A DNA stretch of 64,000 nucleotides from Methylobacterium sp. PvR107 (GCF_017833295.1 NZ_JAFIBW010000001.1:6118501-6182500); one strand, 5' to 3'. Numbered from the stretch's first letter, positions 1 to 8,424 are shown. Numbers and translations: made by a program. Notes: generated from the sequence alone by a model not told the origin.

Positions 1-33
1 CGGCCGGGGATCGGCTATCCGTCGGCGCCGCCC

Positions 34-109
34 GGGCCCGTAGCTCAATGGTTAGAGCCGGCCGCTCATAACGGTCTGGTTGCAGGTTCGAGTCCTGCCG
101 GGCCCACCA
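34..109 (+). tRNA. tRNA with CAT anticodon, probably tRNA-Ile2 (lysidine type)
   Basis: A full cloverleaf can be drawn. The 7-bp acceptor stem is GGGCCCG/CGGGCCC, the D arm is GCTC/GAGC, the anticodon stem is GGCCG/CGGTC with loop CTCATAA (CAT at 67-69), and the T arm is GCAGG-TTCGAGT-CCTGC. The 3' ACCA is encoded. Base pair 1-72 is G-C and the anticodon stem lacks the three consecutive G-C pairs of initiator tRNA, so it is not fMet. The D loop and the TTGG variable region resemble the minor isoleucine tRNA whose C34 is changed to lysidine by TilS, but an elongator Met tRNA cannot be excluded without covariance scoring. Confidence 0.93.
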
Positions 110-209
110 TGCGGCCTGTCCAGCGCCAGTCCGGCCGCTCGCGTTGCTGAGGAACCGTTCGACCGCGCGCGGGTCTACCAGGCCGATCTCATGACGCGAC
201 ACCCTTCAG

Positions 210-238
210 CCCGCCCGGCTCGCCGGCGCGGGTTTTTC
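210..238 (+). terminator. probable Rho-independent terminator downstream of the tRNA
   Basis: A GC-rich stem (CCCGC at 210-214 with GCGGG at 228-232, continued inward by CCGGC/GCCGG) is followed directly by a run of five T at 233-237. It lies about 100 bases past the tRNA with no gene between. Confidence 0.55.
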
Positions 239-367
239 TCGGGCCGGTGCGGGACGGCCCTGCCGGGACGGCCGACGCGGCGGCGCGAATAAGCCGGGTC
301 GGAATTCGCGCAGAACCGCCGCCCCGACCGTGGGTTACCTCCCGAAGGTGCCTCACGGAGTGGTTGA

Positions 368-637
368 TTGCCCCGCTACTTCTTCGACATACACGACGGC
401 CAGCTCCAACCGGATACCGAGGGAACGGAGTGCGCGGACTTCGAGGCTGCCCGCCGGGAAGCGATGATCAGCCTGCCGGAGATCGCGCGCTGGATCATCC
501 CGAGCGACGGTGACAATCAGGCCTTTACCGTGCTGGTCCGGGACGAAGGCGGGGCTCTCGTCTACACGGCCACGCTGACCTTCGCGGCCCTGCGGCTGGA
601 CAGCGGGCCCGATTCCGGGCGCGGCCCGACCGGGTAG
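368..637 (+). CDS. DUF6894 family protein
   Basis: An 89-residue soluble protein that opens PRYFFDIHDG and carries the D..G.E...F..AR.EA pattern, then VRDE.G..V near residue 60. This is the layout of the small DUF6894 family, which is abundant in Methylobacterium and rhizobia and has no known biochemical role. The start is TTG at 368: GGAG at 357-360 is correctly spaced, and the family normally begins M-P-R-Y/F-F/Y-F. The C-terminal Gly/Arg-rich tail is probably unstructured. It stands alone, with no neighbour close enough to form an operon. Confidence 0.8.
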   Translation: MPRYFFDIHDGQLQPDTEGTECADFEAARREAMISLPEIARWIIPSDGDNQAFTVLVRDEGGALVYTATLTFAALRLDSGPDSGRGPTG

Positions 638-666
638 CGGCCGTCCCGTTCGCCCCCGACGGGCGG

Positions 667-691
667 TGAACAGGATCCGCCCATTGGCGTT
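667..691 (+). promoter_or_regulatory. possible EcfG-type (general stress) promoter
   Basis: TGAAC, 16 bases, then CGTT. This is one mismatch from the alphaproteobacterial EcfG consensus GGAAC-N16/17-CGTT. It ends 54 bases before the start of the small exported protein at 745. A single near-match in GC-rich DNA is weak evidence. Confidence 0.25.
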
Positions 692-744
692 GCTCCTTTG
701 TCGCCCCCGAGAGGCGGCGCGAGGAAACACGCGAGGGCTCCCCC

Positions 745-1032
745 ATGAAGACGCTGATATCCCTGATCGCCGCCGGCCTCCTGGCGACGGGCTCCGTGGC
801 CCTGGCCGCCGAGGGAACCAACGCATCCGGCAGCGCCGCTCCGCACGGCAACCGCATGCAGGGCTCGCCGAACGCGGCCGGCTATACCGGCAAGAGCGAC
901 ACGACCGGCTCGACCCATGTCGGCGCGCCGGGCTCGGAGATGCCGAAGCAGGACGGCCGCATGCAGGGCTCGCCCAACGCGGCCGGCTTCCAGAAGGAGG
1001 GCGGCACGACCGGCAGCTCGGGCGGCCGCTGA
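745..1032 (+). CDS. small exported protein with an internal duplication
   Basis: A 95-residue protein with a clear Sec signal peptide (basic MK, hydrophobic LISLIAAGLLATGSVALA, cleavage near AA-EG). The mature part is low-complexity, rich in Gly, Ser, Thr and Asn, and contains the same block RMQGSPNAAG twice (about residues 37-46 and 72-81), separated by a Gly/Thr-rich linker. GAGGG at 733-737 supports the ATG. No family was recognised. Such small Gly/Asn-rich secreted proteins are common and mostly uncharacterised in Methylobacterium. The duplication points to internal repeat growth rather than a folded enzyme. Confidence 0.7.
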   Translation: MKTLISLIAAGLLATGSVALAAEGTNASGSAAPHGNRMQGSPNAAGYTGKSDTTGSTHVGAPGSEMPKQDGRMQGSPNAAGFQKEGGTTGSSGGR

Positions 1033-1130
1033 TCCCGGCGCGCCTTCGTCGGACGGACCGGGATGAACCCGCGCGCCGGCGTCGCCATAGGCCGCCGGCA
1101 GCCGCGGCGGCTGCGCCACGAGGACGATCC

Positions 1131-1343
1131 ATGACGCACGGCGCGCGCAACGACAGCCCCGCCACGGTGACGGCGATCAAGCGTGGGGATGTCATGGCCC
1201 AGGTCGCGGTCGTGCTCGTCGGCACCGCCGATCGCATGGCCTCGGTGATGACGGTCGATTCCCTCGAAGAGCGGGGTCTCAAGGATGGCGCCACCGTCCA
1301 CGTCCTGGCCAAGGCGGTGAACGTGCTGCTCGTGAAGCCGTAG
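1131..1343 (+). CDS. TOBE/Mop-type molybdopterin-binding protein
   Basis: A 70-residue protein whose whole length matches a single TOBE (Mop) domain: ARN....V..IKRGDVMAQV.V.L, then S-V-M-T-V-D-S-L-E, then LKDGA.V.VLAKA.NVLLVK. Mop-type proteins bind molybdate or tungstate as oligomers in the cytoplasm. They store the oxyanion or supply it to molybdenum-cofactor enzymes. The ATG follows GAGGA at 1120-1124. No modABC or Moco genes are adjacent, so the role as a store or sensor is inferred from the family only. Confidence 0.82.
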   Translation: MTHGARNDSPATVTAIKRGDVMAQVAVVLVGTADRMASVMTVDSLEERGLKDGATVHVLAKAVNVLLVKP

Positions 1344-1465
1344 CGGCGGCACGGGGTTCGCATGGGCGAGGCCGCGCGGCTTGGCCCGCCGCTTCGGCGG
1401 ATCGGTCATCCAGCCGTCATCGGGCTGGCCTAGGGCGGCGCCTCTCCCTCAAGCCAGCCCCTGCG

Positions 1466-1630
1466 ATGACGGGATACGTTGACCCGATGGATTGGTTCGA
1501 CCTGCCTGACGACACGCCCCGGCCGGCGGACGCCGATCGGAGCCGGATGCGGCTCTACATCGCCGCCGGCCTGCTCGGCATCGGCGCCCTCGGCATGGTC
1601 GGCGGCCTCCTGCACATCCTGCCGGCCTGA
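1466..1630 (+). CDS. small single-pass membrane protein
   Basis: A 54-residue reading frame beginning MTGYVDPMDWFDLPDDTP. It has an acidic/polar N-terminal half (residues 1-29) and one strongly hydrophobic segment (LYIAAGLLGIGALGMVGGLL, residues 30-49), ending HILPA. A second in-frame ATG at 1487 (MDWFD) could be the real start. No strong Shine-Dalgarno sequence is visible for either. It lies tail to tail with the czcA-like gene, 12 bases away. The composition (acidic cytoplasmic part, Gly/Leu/Ile helix) looks like a real micro-protein, but no homologue is known to me. Confidence 0.5.
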   Translation: MTGYVDPMDWFDLPDDTPRPADADRSRMRLYIAAGLLGIGALGMVGGLLHILPA

Positions 1631-1642
1631 CGGCGGGACGCG

Positions 1643-4600
1643 TCAGGCCGCACGGTCCGCCCGCGGCTCCGGGAAAGGCGCGCGCCGCCCGGCCGCCGCC
1701 GGCGCGCGCCGGCCGAACCGCGCGTAGAGCGCCGGCAGCACCACCAGGGTCAGCAGGGTCGCGCTGATCAGGCCGCCGATCACCACGGTGGCGAGCGGCC
1801 GCTGCACCTCCGCCCCCGTCCCGGTGGCGAGCGCCATCGGCACGAAGCCCAGGGAGGCGACCAGCGCGGTCATCGCCACCGGCCGCAGCCGGGTGAGGGC
1901 GCCCTCGCGGATCGCCGCCTGCAGCGGCCGGCCCTCGGCGACGCGCTGCTTGATGAAGGTCAGCATCACCAGGCCGTTGAGCACCGCCACCCCCGAGAGG
2001 GCGATGAAGCCGACCGCGGCCGGCACCGAGAGCGGCATCCCGCGCAGCCACAGGGCCGCGATGCCGCCGGTGAGCGCCAGCGGCACCGCGCTGAACACCA
2101 GGAGCGCGTCCCGCGCGCCGCCGAGCGCCGAGGTGAGCAGCAGGAAGATCAGGAAGAAGCAGACCGGCACCACCACGGTGAGCCGCGCCTGGGCCGAGGC
2201 GAGGTTCTCGAACTGGCCGCCCCAGGTCACGGAGGCGCCCGCCGGCAGGGTCACCTGCGCGGCGACCTTCACTTGCGCCTCCGCCACCAGCGAGCCGATG
2301 TCGCGCCCGCGGACATTGGCGGTGACCACGACCCGGCGGCGGCCGTTCTCGCGGCTGATCTGGTTCGGCCCCTCACTCACCGAGAACTGCGCCACCTGCC
2401 GCAGGAGCACGGAGGCGGCCCGGCCGTTCACGCCCGGCGGGAGGGGGACCGGCAGGTTCTCCAGGGCCTCCCGGTCCTCCCGGACCTGGTCGGTCAGGCG
2501 GACGACGATCGGCACGCGCCGGTCGCCCTCGAAGACGAATCCGGCTTCCTTCCCGCCCATGGCGGCGCCGATCACCTCCTGGATCGCCCCGGTGCTGAGC
2601 CCCAGCCGCGCCGCCTCGGTCCGGTCGATCCGGATCTCGAAGACCGGCAGGCCGGTGATCTGCTCGACCTTCACGTCGTCGGCCCCCGGGATCCCGCGCA
2701 GGATCGCGGCGATCCGGTTGGCGGTGTCCAGCATCGGCTCGAAGGCATCGCCGAACACCTTCACGGCGAGGTCGCCCCGGGTCCCGGCGAGCAGCTCGTT
2801 GAAGCGCAGCTGGATCGGCTGGGAGAACTCGTAAGTATTGCCGGCGAGCTCGCCTAAGGACGCCTCGATCCGCTCCTGCAGTTCAGCCTTCGACAGGGCC
2901 GGGTCGGGCCAATCCGCCTGCGGCTTGAGCATGACGAACGTGTCGGAGGAATTCGGCGGCATCGGGTCGGTGGCGACCTCGGCGGTGCCGGTCTTCGAGA
3001 ACACGTAGGCGACCTGCGGGAACTTGGCGATCGCCCGCTCCACCTTGAGCTGCATCGCCTGCGACTGGGTCAGCGACGTGGACGGGATCCGGGTGGCGTT
3101 CAGCGCGATGCTCTTCTCGTCGAGGAGCGGGATGAACTCGGTCCCGAGCCGGGTGGCGAGCAGGCCGGCGCCCGCGAGGAGCAGCAGCGCCGCCCCGACG
3201 AACGGGGCGGGCGCCCGGATCGCCGCGGCGAGGAGGGGCCGGTAGAGCGCCTTCAGGCCCCGGACGAGGGGGTTCTCCGACTCGGTGACCCGGCCGGTCA
3301 GCGCGATGGCGATCAGGGCCGGCACGAAGGTCAGGGACAGCACGAAGGCCGAAGCCAGCGCGAGGATGACGGTCAGCGCCATCGGCTGGAACATCTTGCC
3401 CTCGACGCCCGTGAAGGTCAGGAGCGGGACGTAGACCAGGATGATGATTGCCTGCCCGTACAGGGACGGCTTGATCATCTCCTCGGCGGAGTTGCGGACC
3501 GTCTCCAGCCGCTCCTCCCGGGTGAGGGCGCGCCCGATTGCGTGCTGCCGCTCGGCGAGGTGGCGCAGGGCGTTCTCGGTGATGATCACCGCCCCGTCGA
3601 CGATCAGCCCGAAATCGAGCGCCCCGAGGCTCATCAGGTTGGCGGAGATCTTCCCCTCGACCATGCCGGTCACGGTCATCAGCATGGCGGCCGGGATGAC
3701 GAGGGCCGCGATCAGCGCCGCCCGGATGTTGCCGAGGAGCAGGAACAGCACGACGATCACGAGGGCGGCCCCCTCCGCGAGATTCCAGCCCACCGTGCGG
3801 ATCGTGGCCTCGACGAGCTGCGTCCGGTCGAGGACGGTCTGGACGACGATGCCGGGGGGCAGGGTACGCCGGATCTGCGCCAGGCGGGCATCGACGGCGG
3901 CCGCCACCGTGCGGCTGTTCTCGCCGATCCGCATCAGGGCGGTGCCGATGACCGTCTCCTGCCCGTTCTCGCTGGCCGAGCCGGTGCGCAGGTCGCGCCC
4001 GATCCGCACCGTGGCGACGTCGCGGATCCGCACCGGCACGCCGCCGCGGCTGGCCACCACCACGTCGGCGATCGCCTCCGGGCCCTCCAGGCGGCCGGCG
4101 GCGCGCACCACGTAGCTCTCGCCGTTATCCTCCAGGTAGCGGGCGCCCTGGTTGGAATTGTTGGCCTGGAGCGCCCGGGCGACGTCCGCGAAGGAGAGGT
4201 CGAGGGCGGTCAGCGTCGTGGGGTCCGGCTGGACGTGGTACTGCTTCTCGAAGCCGCCGATCGCGTCGACGCCGGCGACGCCCGCGACGGACTTGATCTG
4301 CGGCCGGATGATCCAGTCCTGCACCGTGCGCAGGTAGGCGACCCGCTCCAGCTCCGTCCTGAGATCCTGGCCCTCCGGGGTCCGGTAGCTGCCGTCCGGC
4401 TGCCAGCCCGGCTGGCCGGCCGGCACGGTCGCGCGCTCAGGCAGCGGGGCATACTGGATCGACCACATGGTGATCTCGCCCAAGCCCGTGGAGATCGGGC
4501 CCATCCGCGGCTCGACCCCGGAGGGCAGGTCCTCCCGCGCCTGGGCGATGCGCTCGGCGACCTGCTGGCGGGCGAAGTAGATGTCGAGGGATTCGGCGAA

Positions 4601-4888
4601 GACCGCGGTGATCTGTGAGAAGCCGTTGCGCGAGAGCGAGCGGGTGTATTCGAGGCCCTTGATGCCGGCGAGCGCGGTCTCGACCGGATAGGTGACCTGC
4701 CGCTCGACGTCGGCCGGCGACAGGGACGGGGCCAGGGTGTTGATCTGGACCTGGTTGTTGGTGATGTCGGGCACCGCGTCGATCGGCAGCTTCGTGAGCG
4801 CGACGGCGCCGAAGCCCGATGCCAGCAGCACGAGGAGCAGCACCAGCCAGCGCTGGCGGACCGAGACGGCGAGGATGCGGCTGATCAT
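1643..4888 (-). CDS. czcA: CzcA-type heavy-metal efflux RND pump
   Basis: A 1081-residue inner-membrane proton-driven antiporter of the heavy-metal-efflux RND family, full length for CzcA/NccA. TM1 is at the N-terminus (RQRWLVLLLVLLASGFGAVAL), the first periplasmic loop follows, and the TM4 signature DFGLIVDGAVIITEN is near residue 424. Acidic residues in that signature carry protons. The DFG..DGAV..EN form is that of divalent-cation (Co/Zn/Cd/Ni) pumps, not of the Cu/Ag CusA type. A second six-helix bundle lies in the last third. It starts 10 bases after the stop of the adaptor gene, so the two are one leftward operon. No CzcC-like outer-membrane channel is encoded here, so the pump must borrow one from elsewhere. 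Confidence 0.92.
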   Translation of the reverse strand: MISRILAVSVRQRWLVLLLVLLASGFGAVALTKLPIDAVPDITNNQVQINTLAPSLSPADVERQVTYPVETALAGIKGLEYTRSLSRNGFSQITAVFAESLDIYFARQQVAERIAQAREDLPSGVEPRMGPISTGLGEITMWSIQYAPLPERATVPAGQPGWQPDGSYRTPEGQDLRTELERVAYLRTVQDWIIRPQIKSVAGVAGVDAIGGFEKQYHVQPDPTTLTALDLSFADVARALQANNSNQGARYLEDNGESYVVRAAGRLEGPEAIADVVVASRGGVPVRIRDVATVRIGRDLRTGSASENGQETVIGTALMRIGENSRTVAAAVDARLAQIRRTLPPGIVVQTVLDRTQLVEATIRTVGWNLAEGAALVIVVLFLLLGNIRAALIAALVIPAAMLMTVTGMVEGKISANLMSLGALDFGLIVDGAVIITENALRHLAERQHAIGRALTREERLETVRNSAEEMIKPSLYGQAIIILVYVPLLTFTGVEGKMFQPMALTVILALASAFVLSLTFVPALIAIALTGRVTESENPLVRGLKALYRPLLAAAIRAPAPFVGAALLLLAGAGLLATRLGTEFIPLLDEKSIALNATRIPSTSLTQSQAMQLKVERAIAKFPQVAYVFSKTGTAEVATDPMPPNSSDTFVMLKPQADWPDPALSKAELQERIEASLGELAGNTYEFSQPIQLRFNELLAGTRGDLAVKVFGDAFEPMLDTANRIAAILRGIPGADDVKVEQITGLPVFEIRIDRTEAARLGLSTGAIQEVIGAAMGGKEAGFVFEGDRRVPIVVRLTDQVREDREALENLPVPLPPGVNGRAASVLLRQVAQFSVSEGPNQISRENGRRRVVVTANVRGRDIGSLVAEAQVKVAAQVTLPAGASVTWGGQFENLASAQARLTVVVPVCFFLIFLLLTSALGGARDALLVFSAVPLALTGGIAALWLRGMPLSVPAAVGFIALSGVAVLNGLVMLTFIKQRVAEGRPLQAAIREGALTRLRPVAMTALVASLGFVPMALATGTGAEVQRPLATVVIGGLISATLLTLVVLPALYARFGRRAPAAAGRRAPFPEPRADRAA

Positions 4889-4898
4889 GGCACGATCC

Positions 4899-6215
4899 TC
4901 AATGGTCGTGGTCGGCGTCGGCCTTGCCGAGCTCGGCCTTCAGCAGGAAGGAATTGCCGACCGCGATCTCGGCCCCGGGCTCGAGCCCGGCGGTGACCTC
5001 GTAGGCCTCGTCGTCGGACCGGCCGAGGGTGACCGGCCGCTTCTCGAACCCGTCCGGATTGCGCACGAAGACGACGCTCCGGCCCGCGACCGTCTGGACG
5101 GCCGTCTTGGGGATCCGGACCGGGACCGCGTCCTGCGCGATCTCGACCTCGGCGGTGACGAAGGTGCCGGGCCGCCAGGCGCCGTCGGGATTCGGAAGGG
5201 CGACGATCACCCGGGCCGAGCGCGTGTCGGCATTGAGGAACGGGCTGACGAAGATCAGCCGACCGTCCGCGCGGGGCTGCGCGTCGCTCGCCCGGCCGGG
5301 CGTGATCGTGACCCGGGCGCCCTCCCGCACCTGGGCGAGATCGAGCGTCGGCACCGACAGCTCGATCCAGACCGTGGAGAGGTCCGCCACCGTGTAGAGG
5401 TCCGCCGGATCGCCCTCCTTGCCGACCGCCGTGCCGACATCGACCTTGCGCTCGACGATGCGGCCGGCGAGCGGCGCCCGCAGGGGATAGCGGCGCAGGG
5501 TCGACTGGTTCGGCGTGGCCTCGTCGCGCTTCTGGGCGGCCGCCACCTCGGCGGCGTCGAGGCCGAGCGCCGACAGCTTCTGACGGGCCAGGTCGACCCG
5601 GAGCTGATTCTCGAGATAGGCGGCTCGGGCGGTCTCGAAGGCCGCCTCCGAGGCGGTGCGCGAGGCGAGCAGCTTCTGCTGGCGCTCGAAGTTGATCTTC
5701 TGCAGCTCGGCCTGGACCAGGGCGGTGAGATACTCGCTCTTGGCGTCGGCGACCTCGCGGCTGTCGAGGATGGCGACGATCTCGTTCGCCTGCACGGCGT
5801 CGCCGAGGCGCTTGCGCATCTCCGCCACGGTGCCGACCACCCGGGCCGGGACCCGGGCGATCCGGTCGGTGTCGGGGGTGATGGTGCCGGGCACGAGGAG
5901 ATGGCGCGCCAGCGTGCCGCCCGCCACCGTCCGGGTGGTGATGTCCTGGCCCGCGACCTGGTCGGGCCGCATCCGGATCGCATCCTCCGCGTGGGCCTCC
6001 CCCGACTCGTGCCCGTGCGCGTCGTGGGCCTGGCCCGGGACCGCCGGCCGGTCCGCCGGACCGGAATGGTCCGGATCGCGGCCCTCACCGGCGGCCGGGG
6101 GACGCACCAGGCCGGCGGCGGCGAGCGCTTGGCGCAGGCCGTCGGGCAGGGGTGACAGGGCAGCGCCGACGGCGATGCCGGCGGCCAGGAAGGCCGCGGA
6201 CGGGAGAATGCGCAT
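4899..6215 (-). CDS. czcB: CzcB-type periplasmic adaptor (membrane fusion protein)
   Basis: A 438-residue RND adaptor that links the CzcA-like pump to an outer-membrane channel. It has an N-terminal signal anchor (ILPSAAFLAAGIAVGAAL), then a His-rich stretch (HDAHGHESGEAH, about residues 65-76) that could bind metal. A barrel-sandwich/lipoyl half (IARVPARVVGTV.EM....GD.V...E.V), an alpha-hairpin (about 155-230) and the second lipoyl half (APLAGRIVERKVDVG..V) follow, then beta-barrel and membrane-proximal domains and a tail ending DADHDH. The first gene of the adaptor-pump pair is separated by 145 bases from the upstream small His/Cys gene and is probably co-transcribed with it. Confidence 0.9.
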   Translation of the reverse strand: MRILPSAAFLAAGIAVGAALSPLPDGLRQALAAAGLVRPPAAGEGRDPDHSGPADRPAVPGQAHDAHGHESGEAHAEDAIRMRPDQVAGQDITTRTVAGGTLARHLLVPGTITPDTDRIARVPARVVGTVAEMRKRLGDAVQANEIVAILDSREVADAKSEYLTALVQAELQKINFERQQKLLASRTASEAAFETARAAYLENQLRVDLARQKLSALGLDAAEVAAAQKRDEATPNQSTLRRYPLRAPLAGRIVERKVDVGTAVGKEGDPADLYTVADLSTVWIELSVPTLDLAQVREGARVTITPGRASDAQPRADGRLIFVSPFLNADTRSARVIVALPNPDGAWRPGTFVTAEVEIAQDAVPVRIPKTAVQTVAGRSVVFVRNPDGFEKRPVTLGRSDDEAYEVTAGLEPGAEIAVGNSFLLKAELGKADADHDH

Positions 6216-6360
6216 GCGGGGTGCCCGTGGACTGGCTCGGCCGGGACGGCCGGGCGCCGCGCGCGGCGGCCCCGAGGGTCCCGTTCAGGTGTCGCGGAGG
6301 AATGAGCCCGGGGCCGAGGTCGGCCTCCGGGCCGGACGCGCGCCGGTGGGCGGCGTCAGC

Positions 6361-6732
6361 TCACGCGCGCGGTGGCCGGGGCAGCCGGTCGGGCACGACG
6401 GAGGGGAGCGCCCGCGCGAGCGCCGCAGGGAGCGGCCGGCCCGGGACGGCCGGCGGGGCGATATCGGCCGCGTCCAGGCGGGCGGCCTGATGGCAGCCGC
6501 AATGGAGGTGCGCGCCGAGGCCGGGATCGACATTCCCGGACGCCGTCGCCGCGTCGAGAACCGGGCCCTCGCTCCGGCTGTGATGACCGTCCGCATGGAA
6601 GGCCAGATCCGCCGCGAGACCGACGCCCGGCGCGGCGATGGACAGGATCAGGACGAGCGCCAGCATGCGGGCGGCGATCGCCCACACACCGTGCGCCCGT
6701 GCGGCGCGCCTATCCCGAACCTGGAAGGTCAT
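6361..6732 (-). CDS. small exported His/Cys-rich protein of the metal-efflux unit
   Basis: A 123-residue protein with an N-terminal membrane or signal segment (MLALVLILSIAAPGVGLA) followed by candidate metal ligands: FHADGHHS and then HLHCGCH (about residues 45-80). The start chosen is the ATG at 6732, which has AAGGG five to six bases upstream; the frame is open further but lacks a ribosome site. Small periplasmic His/Cys proteins (CzcI/CzcE-like) often precede czc operons and act as metal sensors or chaperones. Sequence identity to those could not be judged, so the role is inferred from motif and position. The C-terminal third is Pro/Arg/Leu-rich with no evident fold. Confidence 0.6.
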   Translation of the reverse strand: MTFQVRDRRAARAHGVWAIAARMLALVLILSIAAPGVGLAADLAFHADGHHSRSEGPVLDAATASGNVDPGLGAHLHCGCHQAARLDAADIAPPAVPGRPLPAALARALPSVVPDRLPRPPRA

Positions 6733-6811
6733 CGCGACCCTTATGGGCGATCCGGGGCAGGGCGCACAAGTGTCGGCGGGCCGCGGCGCCCGGGTCTGCG
6801 GGAAGCGGCGT

Positions 6812-7837
6812 TCAGGCGCCCAGCCGGAGAACCCAGTCGTAGAAATCCGTCCAGGTCTCCGTCCGGGCCGGGGCGCCGGAAGCCTCGGCCGCATCGGCCT
6901 GCGCGCGGAGGTCGCGGGGGGCGCAGCCGAACGCGGCCTTGAAGGCCTGGGCGAAATGCGCGGGGCTCTCGAACCGCCAGCGATACGCGACCTCCGAGAT
7001 CCGGGCGAAGCGCCCGTCGGCGGCGAGGTCCCGGTACGCCCGGGCGAGCCGGCGCTGCCGGATATAGCCCGAGACGCCCCCGAACGGGACGAACAGGCGG
7101 TACAGGGCGCTGCGCGACAGGCCGAACTGCCGGCCCAGGGTCTCGGCGCTCAGGTCTGCGGACGCGAGTTCGGCCTCGATGAAGCGCCGGATGGCGAGAA
7201 GGAGCGGCGTCCCCATCGGGGCCTGGGCGAGGCGGTCCTCCTCCGGCAAGCCGAAGGCCGCCGCGCCGAGCAGCGCGGCCGTCGCCTGCGCGGCCGCGGC
7301 AGCCTCCCGCTCCGAGAATCCGATGGCGTGCGCGCTCAGGGCGCGCAGATGGTCGTTGACCATCCGGCCGAACGGGGTCGCCCCCCGGATCACCGACCCG
7401 TGGAGACCGTCGAGCGCAGCCTGGTGCGCGCCGAAGAGCGCCCGCGGCAGCACCACGGTGATGGCTTGGTAATCCGTGGACTGGGCGGACAGGGGGCGCG
7501 ACAGGTCGAGCAGGCAGATATCGCCCGGCGTGCAGTCGCGCTCGCGGCCGCCGATCGCGAGCCTGGACTGACCGGCAAGGCGCACATGCGCCAGGATGTG
7601 GTCGACGCCCATGCGGGCCACGAGGGCGGGCTCGCGCTCGAACCGGAGGCCCGAGGCGCTGGCACGGCACAGGATCGCCGTGCCGAGGTGCCGGACCTGC
7701 GACTGGCCGCGGAACGCGGCGACGTCTTCCTTCCGGATCGCGAAGTCCCAGAACGGCGCCACGGCATCACGCCACGCGGCAGCCTGATGGCTGCCGGGGC
7801 GCTCACCCTTGAGCTGCAGGACGGAATTCGACCGCAT
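6812..7837 (-). CDS. AraC-family transcriptional regulator
   Basis: A 341-residue regulator. The N-terminal two-thirds resembles the AraC_binding_2 effector domain (GDICLLDLSRPLSAQS.....VVLPR). The C-terminal AraC DNA-binding domain has two helix-turn-helix units: LSAETLGRQFGLSRSALYRLF and RISEVAYRWRFESPAHFAQAFKAAFGCAPRDLR. The last is the canonical family signature. The frame extends 55 codons further upstream, but that part is Arg/Pro-rich noise; ATG at 7837 gives the usual family length. An AGGA lies rather far (14 bases) upstream of it. Target and ligand are unknown. It could control the efflux genes downstream, or its own promoter. Confidence 0.85.
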   Translation of the reverse strand: MRSNSVLQLKGERPGSHQAAAWRDAVAPFWDFAIRKEDVAAFRGQSQVRHLGTAILCRASASGLRFEREPALVARMGVDHILAHVRLAGQSRLAIGGRERDCTPGDICLLDLSRPLSAQSTDYQAITVVLPRALFGAHQAALDGLHGSVIRGATPFGRMVNDHLRALSAHAIGFSEREAAAAAQATAALLGAAAFGLPEEDRLAQAPMGTPLLLAIRRFIEAELASADLSAETLGRQFGLSRSALYRLFVPFGGVSGYIRQRRLARAYRDLAADGRFARISEVAYRWRFESPAHFAQAFKAAFGCAPRDLRAQADAAEASGAPARTETWTDFYDWVLRLGA

Positions 7838-8143
7838 CGCTCGCGTTACGCGTTCCTGCCCTTGCGTTCTCGCCGCCGGGCTTCTCTTACGACGAGTCCG
7901 GATCGACAGAAAAGGGGGCGCGCGCCCAAAGTGGTTGCCCGCTCCTATACGGGATTTCCCGCAATCCGGACCATGCCCGCTTGGCCCATCATGAAAGACC
8001 AAGGGGAAAATGACCGGGCCTATTCCCGGCGGCGGGCCTGAGATCCGGCCCGAAAACTAGACGTCCCGCGTGCCGGGAGGCCGCGGGACGGGGCGTTTCA
8101 TGGGTGTGAGGCCGGCGGATCCGGCCCCGGGGTTGGCGCTGCG
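7838..8143. other. intergenic stretch without a gene
   Basis: This 306-base gap holds the presumed promoter of the AraC gene, read leftwards, and the terminator of the small exported gene to its right (8053-8090). No coding frame with convincing composition was seen on either strand. Confidence 0.6.
8053..8090 (-). terminator. terminator of the small exported gene (leftward)
   Basis: The inverted repeat CGTCCCGCG (8062-8070) / CGCGGGACG (8082-8090) is followed, read on the minus strand, by AGTTTT (complement of 8053-8058). It lies about 55 bases past the stop of the leftward gene ending at 8144. Confidence 0.55.
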
Positions 8144-8323
8144 TTACTTCCCGCTCGGCGCCGCGCCGCTGCCGGTGGCGCCATTGCCGGAGCTGCCGCT
8201 TCCGGCCGGGGCACCGGATGTGGAGGTGTTGCCGTTGGGCGTGCTCTGCGCGGCGGCCAGGCTGGCGCTTCCGGCGACGAGGGCGAGGGCGAGCAGGGCG
8301 GATTGGACGGTTCGGCTGGTCAT
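8144..8323 (-). CDS. small exported Gly/Ser/Asn-rich protein
   Basis: A 59-residue protein with a textbook signal peptide (MTSRTVQSALLALALVAGSASLAAAQ, cleavage at AAA-Q). The mature part is about 35 residues of Ser, Gly, Asn, Thr and Pro, ending in PSGK. AGGAG five bases before the ATG strongly supports the start. It has no conserved domain and is most likely a small secreted or periplasmic protein of unknown role. In style it resembles the exported protein at 745-1032, but the repeat block is not shared. Confidence 0.65.
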   Translation of the reverse strand: MTSRTVQSALLALALVAGSASLAAAQSTPNGNTSTSGAPAGSGSSGNGATGSGAAPSGK

Positions 8324-8409
8324 GGCTCTCCTGAATCCCGATCGGGGTCTCGACGTGCTGGCCCGTGCCGGCATGGTCAGGGTAACCACCGCCCGCTCGA
8401 GCCTGTTCC

Positions 8410-8424
8410 ATTTCAAGTTGAAAT
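8410..8424. promoter_or_regulatory. perfect palindrome, possible operator
   Basis: ATTTCAA-G-TTGAAAT is a perfect 7-bp inverted repeat around one base. It is AT-rich against a background above 70% GC. It lies 87 bases upstream of the leftward exported gene and 147 bases upstream of the rightward broken gene at 8571. Immediately left, GTTCC at 8405-8409 reads as GGAAC on the minus strand and could be part of an EcfG-like promoter. The binding protein is unknown. Confidence 0.35.

Noticed and set aside
34..109. Initiator tRNA-fMet
   Set aside because: It has a normal G1-C72 pair and lacks the three G-C pairs next to the anticodon loop; the body looks like the CAT isoleucine tRNA.
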